Positions 10,489-22,069 are shown, counted from the first letter of the stretch. The stretch: DNA of 64,000 nt from Schistocerca nitens (GCF_023898315.1 NC_064621.1:535515383-535579382), one strand, 5' to 3'. The notes: generated by a model from the sequence alone, not told the origin. Numbers and translations are program-made.

Positions 10489-11565
10489 CGAAGGTTGCCC
10501 AGAAAGTAATGCACCGCATTTTTTTTTTTTTGATCTGAAAACAATGCTACGAATGCAAAACGTTACGTATGTGTTATTTGAAGTGTCCTGAGCGAGCGCG
10601 CCAAGTTTCCCGTCCTTCCGACAGACAGCGTAGATCCAGGACAGTTTCAAAATGGCGTCTATAGGTGATGTACGTCACAAGCAACGTGCCGTCATTGAAT
10701 TTCTTACTGCAGATGATGTGTCGGCAGCGGGGCCAACACCTTGTAGATCGAAGTGGCTGAAAGTGCACGCTAAACTAACGCAGACGGGCGTGAAGTACTG
10801 GAACATGAGACTTATTAATGAATAAGAAGAACAGTACGTAGCTGGAATAATATACTTAACTTTATTCTCTTGTTGGAATACATCTCTTGAATAGTAGTAA
10901 GCTATAAGCACTGATACAAATGGCGCCTTGCTAGGTAGTAGCTATGGAATAAGCTGAAGGCTATTCTATCAGTCTCTCGGCAAATGAGAGGAAGACTTGG
11001 TAGGTCTGGTCGCAAGCTATGTCGTCCGTACTACTGGGGCGAGGTCTAGTCCGTGTATTGTGACCTGCCATGTGGTGGCGCTAGGATTGCGATTACACAG
11101 TGGCGACACGCGGGTCCGACATGTACTACAGGACCGCGGCCGATTTAAGTTACCACCTAGCAAGTGTGGTGTCTAGCGGTGACACCACAGCAGAGAAAGA
11201 AACTGTGGGGAATGTTCACAAACGCTTGTGTCAAGTCAATGGAGCATCTGTAGTCGACTGCAGTACAGATAGTCTCTGGGCACGGCTGGTGAGGTCATCA
11301 GAAGGCGGTTCGACGGAGCTCCACGATTAGCGAAGGTCGGGGAGACCATCCACGGCTGTCACAGTTGACATGTTACAGCGAGCTGATGTTGTCATTAGCG
11401 AGGACTGACGCATTGCGATTCGGCAGTTTGCAGACATTTTGAGGACGAGAGGAGGTGATTCACACAGTGAATCATTGGCTCCGTCACCAGGACAACGATT
11501 GGTAGCGACAGGACGTACACGCCCTTGTTTCGCGCTGGAGGAAGGCCGTAGAATGGGATGGAGAT
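10489..11565 (+). mobile_element. Mariner-like fragment, 5' end, split by a solo LTR
   Basis: Begins after TA at 10487-10488 with CGAAGGTTGCCCAGAAAGTA, a mariner-type terminal sequence. A transposase start follows at about 10652 (MASIGDVRHKQRAVIEFLTA) and continues after the LTR at 11190 as EKETVGNVHKRL. Later blocks are RSGRPSTAVT near 11335 and RADVVISED-RIAIRQ near 11380, with stop codons between. The catalytic domain and right terminal repeat are not found, so the copy is truncated near 11565. Joining across the LTR and removing one GCAGA copy gives a continuous frame through the junction, which supports the nesting. Confidence 0.78.
10714..11189 (-). mobile_element. Solo LTR (LTR retrotransposon)
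   Basis: A 476 bp block that begins TG and ends CA. It is bounded by the 5-base direct repeat GCAGA at 10709-10713 and 11190-11194, as expected for an LTR integration. The right end is itself a short palindromic run (TGTGGTGTCTAGCGGTGACA, ending CACCACA). No internal retrotransposon genes are present, so this is either a solo LTR left by recombination or a non-autonomous element. The orientation is a guess from the terminal sequence. It interrupts the mariner frame at 10489-11565. Confidence 0.72.
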
Positions 11566-13009
11566 TGCTTAGGAAAATAGGGTGTGTAGATAATACACCA
11601 TTCTTTCATGTGTGCAATTCTCATTGTATTGAATAAAGAATTGTTGAAGAAGAAAATGATGTGCATTACTTTGTGGGAAACTCTCGCATTTATAAGGAAT
11701 AATTTTGTGGAGATAATTGTAAAGAATCGTGAGTTAGGAGCAATTTTCAGATCGCTGAGTGATTTGCTTATCGTGGAAATTAGTACCACATGCTTCTTTA
11801 GGCGGCCCTGTAGAAAAGTTTGACTATAGGAAGAGGCCTTAAACAATTTCGGATGAAATAAGTGATTGAAATATAAGGGCATCCGATTCTGAATTGGCTG
11901 AGTTTTTAACAGTCTCTTCTACTCATAGTATTAAAGATCTACAAATTAGAAATGGCTAAAAATTTATACAAACAATCCGGGTTATTAGACAAATCGTTTC
12001 TGGTAAAACCAGGTAGATATTTATTATATTGTCATGTTGACAACAATATTTAAAAAGGATTAAAAGCAGAACACTGTTTAACCGAGGTACCATTTATATT
12101 GGTACCACTGGCTGCACAGCTTATAAAAACAGTGTGGCTACAGAAATCGTCTGCAAAGTACTATATGTCTCCAATTTCCTCTTCTGATGCTCCTCCATGA
12201 AAAATATAGGACATTTATTTTATTGTGAGAAATATATTTAGAAGTCTAGGTCAACAATCAGACACATTCTCATCACATTTTAGAATTCTCTGGAAACAGT
12301 AGGCTAGAGACGTAGAGAAGGTCATTCTAATTGTATGTGCCAACTTTGGCACTTCAGTCATGTAGGGTGAAAAGTGTTCTTGAATCATAAAAATTCAGAC
12401 TTCTGGTAAGTCAGGAAAGAAGATTTACGAATTCATTAACTTATCACAATGTAGTTTTAGAACATTCAAGTTGCATATTCCCTTCAGTCTCATGTGTCTT
12501 TATCCTCCATATTCTTTCACTTCATTCTGGAATTTATCGTAACCTTCTTCGTTACTGATTCTCTAGCTCTCTTCGCTCCACTTAACCACAGTCGATTAAT
12601 AACATTTATAGTTGAAACCGAATTGCTTCTACTCTGAAAATCTAATTTTTTCAGGACATTAATCCTACAAACTGCGCCACCATTGAATGTTATTGGTGCA
12701 TCCATTACACCAGGGACGGCCAAGATTTCGGGTCACGGGTCGTGGCCAGGCTAGAGTGCCGAAGCGCCCAGCCTGGCTGGCAAGTTTCCGCCACAACCAC
12801 GCCACGCTATCTGAGCGCGAGGAGGGAGAACGGGGGAAATCTGTGAACGCGCCACATCTAAATGGCAGTGCAGAAGCGCTGCACACGACTTTGTTTTCCT
12901 TTTCACATTTCTCTACAACACAGAGCACAAGCAAAACACTTTTTCTGTATTATTTAATTATTTGTGACCTGCCGAGGACATAATATAAATTTTATTTAGT
13001 ACAAACTGT
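11566..13009. other. No gene recognised
   Basis: AT-rich apart from a GC-richer patch at about 12710-12880 of unknown nature. The open frames on both strands there look like mirror shadows of each other and have no recognisable motif. Confidence 0.45.
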
Positions 13010-13100
13010 CGGCACAGGGACAGACCGCGAAAGGCAAAGGTCCCAAGTTCGAGTCTCGGTCCGGCACACAGTTTTGATCTGCCAGGAAGTTTAATATTTC
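13010..13100 (+). repeat. tRNA-derived SINE fragment
   Basis: A B-box-like AAGTTCGAGTCTCGGTCC is followed by GGCACACAGTTTTGATCTG and CCAGGAAGTTT. The upstream AGACCGCGAAAGGCAAAGG fits the variable region of a tRNA. It resembles the head of a second tRNA-headed repeat rather than SINE-L. No duplication was found. Confidence 0.5.
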
Positions 13101-13559
13101 ACAGCGTTTCGCACTCAAGTTGCCACATGATCGTAACTTATTTAGTTTCATATTCGAAGAAAGGTCTTGGAGTCATATATGTCGATCAAAGTATTGTAGC
13201 ACTTTTGCAACCTCATTGTGGAAACTCTACTGAGGAAAGCGGTGTAGACGTCCTGGACAGTTTTAACGCAAAAAGAGTTGTCATTAAAAGTGAAATTACC
13301 TTGCAGGTCAGTCAGTTACATTTGCAAGGGAACAGGGTAGCTGTCAACGAAAACGGGAAACGGTCCCGAAAACAACTTGGAAACAGATGCAAGACTGAGA
13401 TAGTCCTCAAAACCTTTATAAAACAATCCTTGTAATTCTTTCAAGGCCACAACGAATTCTTCAAACCTCGCGTTTTCTTTAACTGGACTTCCTTTGTCAG
13501 AATGTGTCCCTTGTAGAACGTGCTTTTCTTTTTAAACGTATCCGCATCAAGTCAGAAAG
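13101..13559. other. Open frame without recognisable product
   Basis: A 102-codon plus-strand frame at 13127-13435 (starts MIVTYLVSYSKKGLG) has no domain I recognise. It lies beside a hAT relic and could be chance or part of a decayed element. I do not call it a gene. Confidence 0.35.
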
Positions 13560-13930
13560 GAGTTACCTTGAAGTGTCTAACTGTGAGCAATGTGCTGTCA
13601 AGTCCACATAAAATGTGAAGTCTGCAAGCTAATCTAAATGTCCTAATTTTCGTTCCTGCAATCCTTTTTCCTTCATAAATTCAACAAATTTTTAAATCGA
13701 AAAATCGTTCCAGGTATGCCTCTTGAATTAACCAACGTACCTTGCAGTATGAAGTCTCCAGACTCTTTGTTCAGTTCCTTTGAAAACTGTTTCAAATGAC
13801 AATGGAACAATGCGTGCGACTTCAGAAATTTTGCTATTCTTATCACCAATTTCTTCACGTGCTCTGTGCGTGCAAGTTTAGCACAAAGTGCTTCGTGATG
13901 AATCCTGTCTCTCAATCGTTGTAATTTTTT
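13560..13930 (-). pseudogene. hAT-type transposase relic (ZBED5/GTF2IRD2-like)
   Basis: The minus-strand frame from 13915 reads RIHHEALCAKLARTEHVKKL, then KSHALFHCHLKQFSKEL. This resembles the conserved block of domesticated or free hAT transposases of the ZBED5/FAM200/GTF2IRD2-like group, typically IHQEALCAK followed by an N/S-HALxHRQF segment. In the next frame leftwards, EFMKEKGLQERKLGHLD and DFTFYVDLTAHCSQLD continue the same pattern with frameshifts and stops. The block covers only the central RNase-H-like region. The BED finger and hAT dimerisation C-terminus are not seen here. The call is by recalled pattern. Confidence 0.6.
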
Positions 13931-14973
13931 GCTCTCTCATTGTCGATTAAATCTTTAAATTCTTTCTGCACGATATCGTGATGTCGTTTAGTAGCAAATA
14001 AACAGTGCCTGTCCCTTATACAAACTGACAAATGTCATCCCTCTCTTCTCTCATTCCCATTCATTTTAAATCATTGTGACGATAGGTCACTAGACTGCCC
14101 CTTTTTGTTCCAACAGCCACTGAACCTGTGAACACCCTTCATACAACGTACAAACAGCGAAGGGTCAACAGCGATGACACCACGATTCTGCCGAGGTCGT
14201 AGAGTTTTGCCGCCTGGAACACGCCGCACAGCTAAGCTAAATGAGATGTGGCACGGTTCCTAGTACTTCCGAGAAGCTGCCCTTGGTTCACGCACGACCC
14301 GCACACGCAACACGCGTGAAGTTTGGCACGCCATTACATCTATTTTGAACATTTGCAGCCTGACAAATACAGTTTTCGGTATTCGATCCCATATGCAGCT
14401 CTTGAAGCTGTTCGCATTCTGTGAGGAAGTGGAGATATCTCCTAAGAAGATTTGTATTTGCCAGATCTCTTTATTTACGCTTATTTTCCCTCATAACGGC
14501 AAGGGATGACTGTAAGTATAATATATGCCTGTACACCCAATTTCTGTGGGTGACTATTTATCCAATTGACGAGTATTATTCGATGTTGCTTTGAACTTAT
14601 TGCCTCGAAACCTCCGTTTGGTGCTAACTTACTTTATTCTTGGCATTTCTAACACAGAAAACACACACACTGAAGTAGAGCAATAGAGCGGTAACTGAGA
14701 AGCGAATGTTTTTCAAATTTCGAAAGCAAGACGTAAAGAAATATATCATAAGATCTCTGGTTTCGGCTAAGCCACAGCCCTTTCTATACACCTATACTTA
14801 GGTTCTGTGTTAGAGCCCTCTAGAATGTTGATTATGATCGCTATCTAAGAACTGAAAAAAGGAAGAAAAACATGAATACATCACAGATTACGATGCAGAG
14901 CAAAGTGGTATCTGGGCAACATTACGTTCAAACTAAATTTACAAACAAACGGGACAATGAAAATGTTCAGAAA
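13931..14973. other. No gene recognised
   Basis: About 1 kb without an identifiable gene. A GC-richer portion at 14150-14340 has no motif I can name. Confidence 0.45.
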
Positions 14974-15430
14974 CTACACATTTTTGTAATCTGCAGGAAA
15001 TTCTCTTTTCACGAGTAGGTGTTCTGAAAATTAGATGAAAGGAACTAAGTGATGTATCTAAGTGGAATGAATGATGTGGGTCAGGGAGATTAATCAGGGT
15101 CTACATTTTTGTAATCTGCAGGAAATGGTCTTTTCTATACAGCAGAGATAGTTTTTCATATATTTGCTCATTTTTCATGAGTAGGTCCCATGAAAACTAA
15201 ATGAAAGAAACTGAGTGATGTCTCTAACTGGTATGAATGACGTGGGTCAGAGAGATTAACCATGGTCTACATTTTTGTAATCTGTAGGAAATGCTCTTTT
15301 CTAAAGAGCAGAAATATTTTTTCAAATATTTGGTTACTTTACACGAGTAGGTCCCCTAAAATTAGATGAAAGAAACTGAGTGATGTGTCTATGTGGGATG
15401 AATGATGTGGGTCAGAGAGATTAATCAGGG
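14974..15430 (+). repeat. Satellite-like tandem repeat, three units of about 165 bp
   Basis: Units begin at 14974, 15101 and 15267 with CTACA(CA)TTTTTGTAATCTG. Each unit also carries a GAGTAGGT-C block, AGATGAAAG-AACTGAGTGATG and GATGTGGGTCAGAGAGATTA. Units two and three are about 165 bp. Unit one is 127 bp and lacks about 38 bases after AAATTCTCTTTTC. The units diverge by scattered substitutions, so the array is not recent. Confidence 0.88.
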
Positions 15431-16914
15431 TCTGTAAAATTGCACCATGTGAAACAAAACTATGTTTAACCTTAGTTACTTATCATTACAGAACAATCGT
15501 TAATGATGGTTCCCTTTAAGTATAGGATGCAGTGCACAATTCAATTCAGTAGCCACGTATGTATCTATACTAATATTATAAATGAGAAAGTAACTCTCTC
15601 TGCTGCGTTTTCATGACTAAACCGCTGAACTAATTTCGATGACATTAGGTATGGACAGCTTGAACCCAGACGAAGAGCATAGGCTACTTTAGAAAGTAAA
15701 AACAGAAGTACCTACTCCTTATAGGGTGAAGCAGTGAATGAAACATCTTTTTTTGCGTCAGTGAACATAAACCAAGTTAAAACATTATTAAATTTGTTGG
15801 ATAACGTACATATTGTGTAATGTATAGCTACTTCAATAGCACATTGCATAAAAGCACATTCCTGCCAATGCCCCTCTGCAAGTACTGCAGGGCAACAGCG
15901 CTACAAGTGCTGCCGCATACTGTAGTGTGGCACAGTGGTGGGGAGGGGGGGGGGGGGGGAGAGGAAGGGATGGCTTCAGCCCACTTCACGAGCTATGCTT
16001 ACCCAAACAAGCAGACGTGTGAGGGCAACTGACGTTATTGCAGCAGCTTACTTACCATCACTAATTACTAATTTGCGAGCGCAGCCACAGGTACCAGATA
16101 TTCTGATATACGAGCATTTTCACTCGTCCAATCGCCGTAAATTTGAGGTAAAGTTATTATTATAAAATTGGGGTGGGGTGGGGGGTTACAAGAGGATAGA
16201 CTATAGTCCGTTTAAAATTACTTGTCATTTGACATATGTCAGTTGCCACTGCAGTGTTGCCACATCGACTCCAGCTACTGCTCGGTTAGAGACGGTTCAC
16301 AAATACGGCGGGTCACTTCATAAATGCTGTTAATCTGTAACATGGAGCAATGTTTGCAAGGGCCGCCACGATGTATGACGGAAAAGCGAGATGCTCTGTC
16401 GACAGCTGATTTTAACTAACAAATGTCTGAACTGCAGTAGATGACACGTTTTGTAGCCCTGAATTTAAAATCACGTCATAACCTAACCACACCTTCGTGA
16501 TGTACAGTATATCTGAGAAAACGGCGGTCAAGGATCTGCAGCAGAACTGAAATCACAATCGCTTTATTCACGGCGATTGCAGCTGACCTATAAGAGCAAA
16601 CTAAAGACAGGAAAATTTCAGTTCCAACGCTAAACGCAAATTAAATTTCTCGCTATCGTTCTCCACTGGAGCTATACGAGCTGCGACATTACCAACCAGT
16701 GAGAAGTCCTGGTTGGCACTCGCTTGTAGAATATAGGCGATGCGGGCAGATTCCAAACGAAATAAAAATGATACGAAGAGAAATACAAGCAAATAAAAAA
16801 GGCAGCATGACAATGAAAATGTGTTAGAAATTTAAAAAATAACACTCACACAAATTGAATAAAAATGATCAAAGTCTTTTGATTAGATTAAAAAAAAATT
16901 AACAGCATTTGACG
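15431..16914. other. No gene; TE-like motif and G-rich tracts
   Basis: The piece from 15570 to about 15745 (TATACTAATATTATAAATGA, later GACGAAGAGCATAGGCTACT) resembles the start of a non-autonomous repeat common in insects, possibly Helitron-like, but I cannot define its ends. G-rich tracts lie at 15939-15960 and 16170-16186. No coding frame is recognisable. Confidence 0.4.
15939..15960 (+). repeat. G-rich tract
   Basis: Long guanine runs (GGGGAGGGGGG and onward). Simple sequence only. Confidence 0.8.
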
Positions 16915-16985
16915 AGTTTTCAACCTCCGACCTTTCACATGTTAGTTGTGTACGCTAATCATTGTACTACGTCACCTGCCTGCGT
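16915..16985 (-). repeat. tRNA-like relic
   Basis: On the minus strand GACGTAGTACAATGATTAGC resembles a tRNA D-arm and A box, and GGTCGGAGGTTGAAAAC resembles a T-arm and B box at tRNA-like spacing. The stems are mismatched, so a functional tRNA is unlikely. Confidence 0.35.
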
Positions 16986-17178
16986 CAGGCTGTTACATTT
17001 CTCACTGTCTATCTCCAGTCGCAAAGATGAACTGACGCCTTCAATAATTCTGCTTCACGCAATGCTGTGCAAAGCTCATCTAGTGTAAGCCGATTTCCGT
17101 GATTATAAGAACTCTATACATGAGGCTGAATCGCGATTTGTGCAGAAGAATCCAGTAGTGTTTGGTCAGCGCTGTGTA

Positions 17179-17373
17179 TGGTTCAAATGGCTCTGAGCAC
17201 TATGGGACTTAACATCTGAGGTCATCAGTCCCCTAGGCTTAGAACTACTTAAACCTAACTAACCTAAGGACATCACATACATCCATACCCGAGGCAGGAT
17301 TCGAACCTGTGACCGTTGCAGCAGCGCGGTTCCAGACTTAAGCGCCTAGAACCGCTCGGCCATAGCGGCCCGC
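17179..17373 (-). mobile_element. tRNA-derived SINE (SINE-L)
   Basis: Reverse orientation: the body end GGTTCAAATGGCTCTGAGCA is at the left and the tRNA head (CCGCTCGGCCATAGCGGCC) at the right. The B box is present as GCAGGATTCGAACCTG in reverse. The target duplication CGCTGTGTA lies at 17170-17178 and 17374-17382. Confidence 0.93.
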
Positions 17374-17409
17374 CGCTGTGTACGAAACGTGTATATTTCG
17401 TTAGGATCC

Positions 17410-17433
17410 TGTGTGTGTGTGTGTGTGTGTGTA
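17410..17433 (+). repeat. (TG)n microsatellite
   Basis: Uninterrupted TG dinucleotides for about 24 bases. Confidence 0.95.
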
Positions 17434-17679
17434 GTTTTTGGTGTCGTTATCATGTGTGATGAAATACGAAATAAAAGGGGCCACACCCAAGATTCGGGAT
17501 CCAAACACATCAAGAAAGAAAGCAAATCTATGACTTGGAAATGAACTGAGCAGTTGTTGCGCTTGTTTGGCAACGGCGATTGGTTCTGGCATAACGTTGA
17601 GCGCTCTGATTGGAGGAAAGCAGCCCCAATGCGTGAAATGTCAAATGTGAAGTAATTTTAATCGGGATGTGGCATCAAG

Positions 17680-17880
17680 GCCGACGGAGTGGCCGAGTGG
17701 TTCTAGGCGCTACAGTCTAGAACCGCGCGACTACTACAGTCTCAGGTTCGAATCCTGCCTCGGGTATGGATGTGTGTTGTGTCCTTAGGTTAGCTAGGTT
17801 TAAGTAGTTCTAAGTTCTAGGGGACTGATGACCTTAGCACTTAAGCCCCATAGTGCTCAGAGCCATTTTAACCATTTTTT
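17680..17880 (+). mobile_element. tRNA-derived SINE (SINE-L)
   Basis: Head GAGTGGCCGAGTGGTTCTAG with B box AGGTTCGAATCCTGC, the standard body, and a T-rich end. The target duplication GTGGCATCAAG lies at 17669-17679 and 17881-17891, exactly matching. Confidence 0.94.
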
Positions 17881-17904
17881 GTGGCATCAAGAACTTCATA
17901 AAAC

Positions 17905-17945
17905 GAGTCATCAGACTGAAGACTACAACAACTACAATAACAAAA
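17905..17945 (+). repeat. Short LINE-B-like 3' tail
   Basis: GTCATCAGACTGAAGACTAC followed by AACAACTACAATAACAA resembles the reverse complement of the 3' end of the LINE-B fragment at 32371-32909. Only about 40 bases match, so this is a minimal 5'-truncated copy or a chance likeness. Confidence 0.4.
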
Positions 17946-18099
17946 AAGAACAACATGGTTGTATGTCGCTACAGTGACGTCATATGGTAACAAAATCGAG
18001 GTACGAGATATTGTCGTTTTCGAGACTGGCCTTCGCTAACTCACTGCCATTCTCCACGGACAATTTCTAGCTCGCCAGCATGGCACCCACTCATTTTTC

Positions 18100-18480
18100 C
18101 ACGGCACGTGGAAACCCCTGCTCCGGAAGAGCTCCCTCGGCTGTGAACGTAGCTGACTGGCAGTGATGGATAAGGAATACGCCCGCGCCGGCCCGCTTTC
18201 ATCCTTTTATGAGGACTGGGAGCGGAGGGGCCCTCGAGCGCTGGAAGGCGGGGGATTTGAGCCGGAGGCGTCGTGAGATGCGCCGGGGAATATTATTGGG
18301 GGATGCGGGAGAGGCGTGCAGCGGGGATCGAGGGGCGAGGCCAAATCTCGTGAGCGGCCTTTACGGACGTGCAGAAGAGGTTGCCGCAGCTTCTAGCAAG
18401 CAGGGAACGCATCGGCGACGCGGGGATCCACACGAGCATCTGGGTCCACCCGTTCCAGTCCGTAACTACGAAACTAAGGT
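18100..18480. promoter_or_regulatory. GC/CpG-rich patch, possible regulatory element
   Basis: A sharp rise in GC and CpG relative to the flanks, without match to the repeats in the window and with no convincing frame. The overlapping open frames on both strands are typical of GC-rich DNA. Candidate unmethylated island or enhancer by inference only. Confidence 0.3.
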
Positions 18481-18891
18481 GGAAATTCACCAATACGGAA
18501 GTCAATCCAGAACTGAAACTGTTTGTCGATGCAGCCTTTTTATAAATCAGCGTACAAGGTCCAGTCACATTACGTTCGACGTTCGACGTGCAATAAACAC
18601 TGAAGGAGGCAAATAGCAGAATTAACAGTGGAGGGTACAAAAAGCACGTAGGGGAGGGGGCGGGGAGATGTGGAAAACAGTCGAAATGTGGAAATCTTAG
18701 TATACCGTGCACGGCAAAATGAGTCCACCCAAAACTGGTGCTGAGGCAACTGTGGCGCGGGCCATAGATGACAGGGGTGAACGACGGTTGCGGACATGTG
18801 TAAGGGCGAACTGTTCAGCAACTGACGGCCCAAATGAACTAAGGGGCCACCAACAGCGTTTTTTTTACTGTACGTTCAGCGAATGCTGATA

Positions 18892-20296
18892 CACTACTGG
18901 CCATTAAAATTGATACACCAAGAAGAAATGCAGATGATAAACGGGTGTTCATTGGACAAATATATTATACTAGAACTGACATGTGATCACATTTTCACGC
19001 AATTAGGGTACATAGGTCCTGAGAAATCAGTACCCAGAACAATCACCTCTGGCCGTAATAACGGCCTTGATACGCCTGGGCATTGAGTCAAACAGAGCTT
19101 GCATGGCGTGTACAGGTACAGCTGCCCATGCAGCTTCAACACGATACCACAGTTCATGAAAAGTAGTGACTGGCGTATTGTGACGAGACAATTGCTTGGC
19201 ATCCAGTGTCCAGACGTTTTCAATTGGTGAGAGATCTGGAGAATGTGCTGGCCAGGGCAGCAGTCGAAAATTTTCTGCATCCAGAAAGGCCCGCACAGGA
19301 CCTGCAACACGCGGTCGTGCATTATCCTGCTGAAATGTAGGGTTTCGCAGGGATCGAATGAAGGGTAGAGGCACGGGAGGTAACACATCTGAAATATAAC
19401 GTCCACTGTTCAAAGTGCCGTCAATGCGAACAAGAGGTGACCGAGACATGTAAACAATGGCACTCCATACCATTACGACGGGTGATATGCCAGTATGACG
19501 ATGATGAATACACGCTTCCAATGTGCGTTCACCGCGATGTCGGCAAACACGGATGCGACCATCATGCTGCTGTAAACAGATCCTGGATTCATCCGAAACA
19601 ATGACGTTTTGCCATTCGTGCACCCAGGTTCGTCGTTGAGTACAAAATCGCAGGCGCCCCTGTCTGTGATGCAGCGTCAAGGGTAACCGCAGCCACGGTC
19701 TCCGAGCTGATAGTCCATGCTGCTGCAAACGTCGTCGAACTGTTCGTCAGATGGTTGTTGTCTTCAAACGTCCCCATCTGTTGCCTCAGGAATCGAGACG
19801 TGGCTGCACTATCCGTTACAGTCATGCAGATAAGATGCCTGTCATCTCGACTGCTAGTGATACGAGGCCGTTGTGATCCAGCACGGCGTTCCGTATTACC
19901 CTCCTGAACCCACCGATTCCATATTCTGCTAACAGTCACTGGATCTCGACCAACGCGAGCAGCACTGTCGCGATACGATAAACCGCAATAGCGATAGGCT
20001 ACAATCCGACCTTTATCAAAGTCGGAAACGTGATGGTACGCATTTCTCTCCCTTACACGAGGCATCACAACAACGTTTCACCAGGCAACGCCGGTGAACT
20101 ACTGTTTGTGTATGAGAAATCAGTTGGAAACATTCCTTATGTCAGCACGTTGTAGATGTCGCCACCGGCGCCAACCTTGTGTGAATGCTCTGAAAAGCTA
20201 ATCATTTGCATATCACAGCATCTTCTTCCTGTGTGTTAAATTTCGCGTCTGTAGCACCTCATCTTGGTGGTGTAGCAATTTTAATGGCCAGTGGTG
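18892..20296 (-). mobile_element. Tc1-A transposon copy 3, full length
   Basis: TA-flanked, 1405 bp. Left end CACTACTGGCCATTAAAATT, right end AATTTTAATGGCCAGTGGTG. It carries one transposase on the minus strand. Confidence 0.94.
19027..20068 (-). pseudogene. Tc1-A transposase, two 1-base deletions
   Basis: Starts at an ATG at 20068 (MMPRVRERNAYHHVSDFDKG). It contains the helix-turn-helix blocks YRDSAARVGRD and SRIWNRWVQEG. Near 19772 (ACGTTTGAAGAC where others have TTTGCAAGAC) and about 25 bases further on (CTGACGAAC for CTGCACGAAC), single bases are missing. The reading therefore changes frame and resumes at RRPWLRLPLTLHHRQ. The catalytic motifs are present in the second frame: VSDESRI, QQDNARPRVA and SPDLSPIENVW. 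Apart from these two slips it is nearly complete. Confidence 0.9.
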
Positions 20297-20304
20297 TACT
20301 TAAG

Positions 20305-20855
20305 AGCCTCCGCAGAAGGCGTCCGCTGTTCACGGGTTTGCGTGCCAATACCGCAACTGGTCGTCCACTGGATGGTGACAAGTGACCTTTCCAGATTAAT
20401 CACGTTTTATGCTCCATCGGACAGATGGCTGCTGGAATATAGGCGTGAAGCGTCTGGAAGCAAATACCCTGTAACAATCGTCAGAAGGGTCCATGTCGGA
20501 GGAGGGAGTGTTGTAGTCAGGAAATGTTTTCGTGGTATTCCCTGAGTGATCTAGTTATTCTGGAAGGCACAATGGACAAGTACAAGTATGCATCTATCCT
20601 TGGCGAACATATCCACTCCTACATGCAGTTTGTTTTTCCACGGCACGATGGCATCTACCAGTAGGACAATGCGACGTCTCACGCAGCTCACAGTGTACGT
20701 GCGAGGTTTGAAGAGCGTTCAAGATGAGTTCACCGTACTACCCTGGGCATCAAACTCCCAGGATTTCGAGCTGGAAATTTCGCTCTAACAGAAAAAAATA
20801 CGATCTGGACGACCAACGGTTACGGATGTGGAACGGGTTAACGACATGATTCTAT
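20305..20855 (+). pseudogene. Tc1-type transposase relic (family C)
   Basis: Scattered frames give a recognisable Tc1 catalytic domain: VHVGGGSVVV corresponds to the VKFGGGSVMVWG block. A DQYKY-ILGEH-HPYMQFVFPRHDG-like stretch near 20590 and YQQDNATSHAAHSVRARFEE near 20650 follow. EFTVLPWASNSQDF near 20730 stands where SPDLNPIE would be. Several frameshifts and stops are present. It abuts the right end of Tc1-A copy 3. The terminal repeats were not found. Confidence 0.7.
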
Positions 20856-20869
20856 TATATTGTATTGTG

Positions 20870-21285
20870 TGTTAGCCGGGGACATAGAAACGACGGAGAG
20901 GCTCCGTCCCCGCCGCAGCCGCAGTGGTCCACAGCCCCACGACGACTACCGCAGTCCACTTCACCCCTCCGCCACCCCACACCGAACCCAGGGTTACTGA
21001 GCGGTTCGGCCCCCGGTGGATCCTCCAGGGAACGTCTCACACCAGACGAGTGTAACCCCTATGTTTGCGTCGTAGAGTAATGGTGGTGTACGCGTACCTG
21101 GAGAACTTGTTTGCGCAGCAATCGCCGACATAGTGTAACTGAGGCGGAATAAGGGGAACCAGCCCGCATTCGTCGAGGCAGATGGAAAACCGCCTAAAAA
21201 CCATTCACAGACTGGCCGGTTCCCCGGAACTCGACACAAATCCGCAGGGCGGATTCGTGCCGGGGACCGGCGCTCCTTCCCGCCC
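20870..21285. repeat. GC-rich unclassified repeat candidate
   Basis: GC-rich non-coding DNA ending in GGGGACCGGCGCTCCTTCCC near 21260. It has the look of an interspersed repeat (GCCGACATAGTGTAACTGAG, then GGAAAACCGCCTAAAAACCA), but there is no second copy in this window and I see no ends. Confidence 0.35.
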
Positions 21286-21289
21286 GGAT

Positions 21290-22057
21290 AATGACATGAT
21301 AGTCAACAATCCACGAATGACAACGCGGATGCTGTCATTGGAACTCAATATCGCTCCTGTTGCTGTAGCCACGAACTTGAAGAAGCTGGTTTACGTATAT
21401 ATTCGCGATGTATGGGTTCCTCAAGAAGTGAGTGAAGCGAATTTTATTCAGCGCATGTCCACCTGTGTCTCGTTACTGAGACGCAATCAGACTGCACATT
21501 TTCTGGAACGGCTGGTAACTGGAGATGAGAAGTGGATCGTATGCAACAACACCCGGAAGAGTAAATCGTGTTGCATGGCAGGAGAGCCACCACAATCGGT
21601 TACTAGGCCAGGGCTGCGTTCGAGAAATATTCTGCTAGGTATCTGGTAGGATTGCAAAGGCGTCCTGTATTACGAAGTTCTTCCGAATGAGACTATCACT
21701 TCCGAGAAATAAAGTTTGCACTTTGATCGTCTCAAGGCAGCTACTGACTAAGAACGACCGAATTTGGGACGCGTTGTCGTGTTTCACGACAACGCCAGAC
21801 CACATACCTCTATGATGACCCGTCAAAAGCTGCGTTCTTATGAGTGGGATGTGGTACTGCAACCGTCGTATTCACCAACAATTGTCTCTTCCAATTTTCG
21901 TCTATTCTGTTTCTTGCAGAATTTCCTGAATGACAAACGCCTCACCTCCTTGGTGTAATTCAAACTGAATCTCGAAGAGTTCATCAGCTTGAAAACCTCC
22001 ACAATTGAAAGAATGGCATTAACAAGCTTCCAGAGAAATGGCAATATATTGTCCACA
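21290..22057 (+). pseudogene. Mariner transposase relic, third catalytic Asp replaced by Asn
   Basis: Order of motifs: WVPQEVSEANFIQRMSTCVS near 21410, LVTGDEKWIVCNNTRK near 21510 (first Asp), SKSCCMAGEPPQSVTRPGL, VVVFHDNARPHTSMMTRQKL near 21770 (second Asp), then PSYSPTIVSSNFRLF near 21870, where mariners have SPDLAPSDFHLF. At the position 35 residues after the second Asp the codon is AAT (Asn), so the third catalytic Asp is lost. The C-terminal block runs to GNILSTIVEYA and is followed at once by a SINE. Frame breaks lie near 21650 and 21750. Confidence 0.88.
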
Positions 22058-22069
22058 ATAGTAGAGTAT

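Noticed and set aside
14974-15430. Coding or CRISPR repeats
   Set aside because: Units are directly adjacent with no unique spacers; a satellite-like array.
18209-18616. 135-codon frame in a GC-rich patch
   Set aside because: A frame on the opposite strand is equally long; GC-rich DNA yields such mirrored frames by chance.
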